Source of the DNA: CAZVAR01 sp964625225
GTDB taxonomy: Bacteria; Pseudomonadota; Alphaproteobacteria; JAJUGE01
Assembly (NCBI GenBank): GCA_964625225.1
Contig: CAZVAR010000167.1
Span: 1 to 7,043 of the forward strand
Length of the DNA: 7,043 bases
Direction of reading: 5' to 3'
Shown here: piece after piece, positions 4,408 through 7,043 of the stretch
Numbering within the stretch: the first letter of the stretch is position 1
Layout of the letters: each line of letters begins with the position of its first letter
Translations under genes and position numbers: made by a program
The notes under the pieces: model-generated
Told to the model about the DNA's origin: nothing
The model's database searches: none
What the model saw: only the letters and a program-made list of their open reading frames with translations

Positions 4408-5773
4408 TGTTCGCCACCACCGAGACGCGCGGGCGCACCCGCTCGCGGGAAACCAGGAACGAGCCGGTATTGACGCGCGACGTGACGGTCCAGCGCACGC
4501 CGCCGCCGGCGGCGGGTCCGCAGCAATAGAGCGCCAGCACCTCGCGGCCGGCACGCTCGGCGACCGCGCGATCGTCGGCGCGGACGGCGAAACGCATGCG
4601 CACCTCGTCCGGCTGTCCGCCGGCCCGTGCCGCCAGGCTGCCGTCATCGTCGTCGAAGGCGCTGGCGACTCCGATCAGATCGACCCGCGATTCGCAGGGG
4701 AGGTCGAGCCGGCGCATCCGCTCGCGCACCGTCTCCCCGGCGAGCCGGGCGCGGGCGAGCGCGTTCGGCCCGGCATAGGTGATCTCGCCTTCGCCGAGCC
4801 AGCCGCCGTCGACGCTGACCGTGACCTTCAAGGTCTCGGGGCGCGGCCGGCCGCGTGCGCCGGCGACCCGGACCCGGTCGCGGCCGACATCCTCCACCGT
4901 GACCCCGGTAATGTCGAGGACGACGTCCGGGGTCAGATAGGCGGCCGGGTCGTGCATCTCGTAGAGGATCTGCTCCTTCACCGTCCGCGGCGTCACCAGC
5001 CCGCCGGTGCCGGCTGCCTTGGTGATGACCGCGCTGCCGTCGGCCGACACTTCGGCGATCGGAAAGCCGATATTCGCCGGGTCGGGCACGTCCTTCCAGC
5101 CCGGGTCGGCGAAATAGCCGCCGGTCACCTGCGCCCCGCATTCGAGCAGATGGCCGACCAGCGTGCCGGCGGCGAGCCGGTCCCAATCGTCCTCGCGCCA
5201 CCGGAAATGATGGACCAGCGGGCCGAGCGCGAGGGCCGGGTCAGCGACCCGGCCGGTCGCGACGACATGGGCGCCGCGCGCCAGCGCCTCGGCGATCGGC
5301 CAGGCGCCGAGATAGGCGTTGGCGGCGATGATCTCGGTCCGGGCGAGGTCGAGCGGCTTGTCCGCCTCCCAGAGTTCCATCTCCTCCGGCGGAACGATGC
5401 CGCGCACGTCGTCGCCCTCGACGATCCCGACCCTCAGGTGCGGAATGCCGAGATCGCGGGCGAGGGCGTGGATGCAACGGGCCGCCCCGCGCGGATTCGC
5501 CGCCCCGAAATTGCCGACGATGGGAATGCCGTGCTCGACGCATTTCCGGAGAATCGAGCGCAGCAGCGGCTCCAGCATCGGCTCGTAGCCCTTGTCCGGA
5601 TCGGCGCGCCGCGCGAGCTGCGCCAGTGCCAGGGTCCGCTCGGCCAGCACCTCGAACATCAGCGCCGCCGGGCGGCCGTCGGCGATCAGCGTGTCCACCA
5701 CGGCGATCGGCGCGTCGATCCGGTCGCCCGAGAATCCGGCGCCGTCGCCGATCAGGAATGCATCCGCGCTCAT
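4397..5773 (-). CDS. AtuA / DUF1446 family protein
   Basis: A 458-residue member of the acyclic terpene utilization AtuA family (DUF1446). In Pseudomonas, AtuA belongs to the citronellol/geraniol degradation cluster, but its reaction is not known. Family features are the Gly-rich start IGDGAGFSGDRIDA (8-21), LAERTLA (43-49), GNFGAANPRGAA (87-98), ATGRVADPALALGPL (172-186) and a very characteristic stretch running from W192 through DDWDRLAAGTLVGHLLECGA (195-214) to VTGGYFADPG (216-225). GFPIAEVS (236-243) and the block KVTVSVDGGWLG (316-327) follow. The protein looks complete without the AtuA C-terminal domain, which is encoded by the overlapping downstream gene. The ATG at 5773 shares an ATGA overlap with a 24-codon ORF upstream. 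No carboxylase, acyl-CoA dehydrogenase or enoyl-CoA hydratase gene is present on either side, so the substrate cannot be inferred from context. Confidence 0.88.
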   Translation of the reverse strand: MSADAFLIGDGAGFSGDRIDAPIAVVDTLIADGRPAALMFEVLAERTLALAQLARRADPDKGYEPMLEPLLRSILRKCVEHGIPIVGNFGAANPRGAARCIHALARDLGIPHLRVGIVEGDDVRGIVPPEEMELWEADKPLDLARTEIIAANAYLGAWPIAEALARGAHVVATGRVADPALALGPLVHHFRWREDDWDRLAAGTLVGHLLECGAQVTGGYFADPGWKDVPDPANIGFPIAEVSADGSAVITKAAGTGGLVTPRTVKEQILYEMHDPAAYLTPDVVLDITGVTVEDVGRDRVRVAGARGRPRPETLKVTVSVDGGWLGEGEITYAGPNALARARLAGETVRERMRRLDLPCESRVDLIGVASAFDDDDGSLAARAGGQPDEVRMRFAVRADDRAVAERAGREVLALYCCGPAAGGGVRWTVTSRVNTGSFLVSRERVRPRVSVVANNEI

Positions 5774-5844
5774 CGCGCTTCCGCCCTGTCGCCGGCCGCG
5801 GCGGCGATCCCGGCCGAAACGCCCGAAACGTCGATGAAACTCAT
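5770..5844 (-). CDS. Putative 24-residue leader ORF before the AtuA gene
   Basis: A short ORF, MSFIDVSGVSAGIAAAAGDR followed by AEAR and a stop. Its TGA overlaps the AtuA start in the 4-base arrangement ATGA. An AGGTGG ribosome binding site lies 7 bases before its ATG, better than anything directly in front of the AtuA ATG (only a GGAAG-like stretch). This is the pattern expected for a translationally coupled leader peptide or a gene remnant. It has no recognisable family. Such a short ORF can arise by chance, so it is tentative. Confidence 0.3.
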   Translation of the reverse strand: MSFIDVSGVSAGIAAAAGDRAEAR

Positions 5845-6178
5845 CTTCGGTCCACCTGCCGGCCCCGATGGCCGCACTCGCGGCGGGCCGGAGGCTGCAT
5901 CATAGCCGGCGCGCCGAGGACGCGACAGCCTCGATCCCCGCCCGCCGCTCCAATCGCAACCGTGCAGCGGCAGGGCGCGAGATCGGGCAGGCCGCAGCGG
6001 CCGGGCAGCAGGTCGCGGACGGATCCGAACGCCGGTTTCTCGGCAGCGGGGCCGATCGGGCCGGAGCCGGCAATCTCGCCTCTTGCGTCGGCGCGCGCGG
6101 GTTCCGATATGTGTGCCATGCTCGACGGCGGGCGAGTGTCGACGCCAGGCGATCCCCGGGTACGGGGCGGATCGGCAG
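5845..6178. other. Intergenic stretch without a recognisable gene
   Basis: GC-rich sequence between the AtuA leader and the tRNA promoter. Open frames exist on both strands (for example minus 6119-5841, plus 5868-6182). They have no recognisable motifs, no ribosome binding site, and visibly weaker GC3 bias than the real genes; the minus one has about 77% GC3 by my count against about 90% in xthA. A -10-like TATGAT on the minus strand (5904-5899) with no good -35 could belong to the AtuA unit. On the plus strand TTGCGT (6089-6094) and GATATG (6107-6112 region) are only loosely promoter-like. I see no RNA gene or repeat here. Confidence 0.4.
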
Positions 6179-6207
6179 TTGACTTCAGCCTACGGCGGCA
6201 GTAGAGA
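6179..6207 (+). promoter_or_regulatory. tRNA-Asp promoter
   Basis: TTGACT (6179-6184), 17-bp spacer, TAGAGA (6202-6207). Transcription would start near 6214, about 18 bases before the mature tRNA 5' end, a normal leader length. The element has the same TTGAC-N17-TAGA plan as the imu promoters but no LexA half-sites. Confidence 0.55.
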
Positions 6208-6231
6208 CACGCTCCGTCTTTCGACGGCTGC

Positions 6232-6308
<77 letters not shown>

Positions 6309-6514
6309 TTCCCTTCGAAGGCCGGTGTTCCGCTGGCCGCATCCGGCCGTCGGCGCGGCGCTGGTCGCAAGCCGGGTCTTCCCGTCAGTTCGCGAGATCG
6401 CTCCGGTCAAAGCGTCGCACGACTTGGGTATGGCGCGGGCGCCCGTTCGCCCTTAAAGTCGCCGCGCCCTGGGCCAGGCGGGCGAGCCGCCGGGTATCCT
6501 GAATCGAGGACGGC

Positions 6515-6880
6515 ATGGACGACCTGCTGCGCGAGTATCTGCCTATCCTGATCTTTCTCGGCATCGCCGTCGTGATCGCGGCGGCGGCCGTGTTCGCCTC
6601 CCTGATCATCGCGCCGCAGAACCCGGATTCCGAGAAAGTTTCCGCCTACGAGTGCGGCTTCGATGCGTTCGCCGATGCGCGATCCAAGTTCGACGTACGC
6701 TTCTACTTGGTGGCCATTCTGTTCATCATATTCGACCTCGAGGTCGCGTTTCTGTTTCCCTGGGCCATATCGCTCGGTGGGATCGGGATGCTGGGCTTCT
6801 GGTCGATGATGATCTTTCTCGGCATCCTGACCATCGGCTTCATTTACGAGTGGAAGAAGGGAGCGTTGGAATGGGAGTAG
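6515..6880 (+). CDS. nuoA: NADH-quinone oxidoreductase subunit A (complex I)
   Basis: Small membrane subunit of proton-pumping complex I, helping to join the peripheral arm to the membrane arm near the quinone site. It has 121 residues, a normal length. Three membrane helices are evident at about 9-31, 61-85 and 92-112. The signature YECGF (45-49) lies in the long loop. The second helix FDVRFYLVAILFIIFDLEVA (59-78) carries the conserved acidic pair D74 and E76, and the C-terminus has YEWKKGALEW (111-120). The ATG at 6515 is preceded by a modest GAGGAC ribosome binding site. It is the first gene of a nuo operon; nuoB overlaps its last 10 bases. The 206 bases between the tRNA and nuoA contain no convincing sigma70 promoter that I can point to. 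Confidence 0.97.
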   Translation: MDDLLREYLPILIFLGIAVVIAAAAVFASLIIAPQNPDSEKVSAYECGFDAFADARSKFDVRFYLVAILFIIFDLEVAFLFPWAISLGGIGMLGFWSMMIFLGILTIGFIYEWKKGALEWE

Positions 6881-7043
6881 CAGGGGACACCCTCTCTCCG
6901 CTGCCGACGGGACCGACGATTGCGCCATCGCCGCAGGCGCCGCGCACGGGCGGCATCGTGCCGCCCGGCCCGGAGCAGACCGCGATCCTGCGCGGGGTCA
7001 CGAGCGAACTGCAGGACCGCGGCTTCGTCGTGGCCAGCCTGCA
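6871..7043 (+). CDS. nuoB: NADH-quinone oxidoreductase subunit B, N-terminus (runs off the window)
   Basis: The first 57 codons of the complex I subunit that carries cluster N2 in the peripheral arm. The N-terminus (MGVAGDTLSPLPTGPTIAPS and on) is Pro/Gly-rich and variable, as is common in this subunit. The end of the window, ELQDRGFVVASL, resembles the segment just before the conserved NWARTGSLWP region, which is not yet reached, so the cluster-binding cysteines cannot be checked. The ATG at 6871 lies inside the nuoA 3' end (10-base overlap) and has AAGGGAG 7 bases upstream. The identification rests mainly on this overlap with nuoA, the expected gene order and the final dozen residues. Confidence 0.85.
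   Translation, partial: MGVAGDTLSPLPTGPTIAPSPQAPRTGGIVPPGPEQTAILRGVTSELQDRGFVVASL

Noticed and set aside
4313..5905. A 530-codon plus-strand open frame opposite the AtuA genes
   Set aside because: Mirror frame of the AtuA gene; no recognisable domain, while the minus strand shows clear AtuA motifs throughout.
5841..6119. A 92-codon minus-strand ORF whose stop overlaps the 24-codon leader ORF start
   Set aside because: No ribosome binding site at its ATG, weaker GC3 bias than true genes, and no recognisable motif; the ATGA overlap is probably chance.
6309..6514. A promoter or small RNA between the tRNA and nuoA
   Set aside because: TTGGGT (6424-6429) and TTAAAG (6453-6458) are too far apart, and GGCCG/CGGCC (around 6343-6360) is only a short stem with no T-run; nothing I can support.

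Overview
The window is about 70% GC with strong GC3 bias. It reads as chromosomal DNA of an alphaproteobacterium. The evidence is two direct-repeat LexA boxes of the alphaproteobacterial type (GTTC-N7-GTTC), an ImuA/ImuB mutagenesis pair, an erpA-xthA neighbourhood and the start of a nuo operon. A Rhodospirillales-like host is my guess only. No transposase, integrase, CRISPR array or phage gene is visible.

Layout, left to right. Positions 1-373 (minus) are the N-terminal part of exonuclease III (xthA). Positions 472-825 (minus) are the Fe-S carrier erpA with a near-consensus promoter. Positions 956-2509 (minus) are imuB, the inactive Y-family polymerase homologue. Positions 2665-3024 (plus) are a RidA-family enamine/imine deaminase. 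Positions 3082-3888 (minus) are imuA. Positions 4000-4407 and 4397-5773 (minus) form a two-gene unit: an AtuA-like small protein and an AtuA (DUF1446) protein, possibly preceded by a 24-codon leader ORF. A stretch of about 390 bases without a recognisable gene follows. Then come tRNA-Asp(GTC) at 6232-6308 (plus), nuoA at 6515-6880 (plus) and the start of nuoB at 6871 (plus).

The most informative part is the SOS mutagenesis module. In many alphaproteobacteria imuA, imuB and dnaE2 form one LexA-controlled operon. Here imuA and imuB are separated by a convergent/divergent ridA gene. Each has kept its own promoter with the same plan: TTGACG, 17 bp, TAGAAC, with the LexA box starting inside the -10 element. 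dnaE2 is not in the window; erpA follows imuB instead. The two genes could therefore be co-regulated through duplicated operators rather than through co-transcription.

The other genes are housekeeping (Fe-S assembly, base excision repair, complex I, tRNA) or probable acyl-CoA/terpenoid-related catabolism (AtuA pair), the last without the rest of an atu cluster in view.
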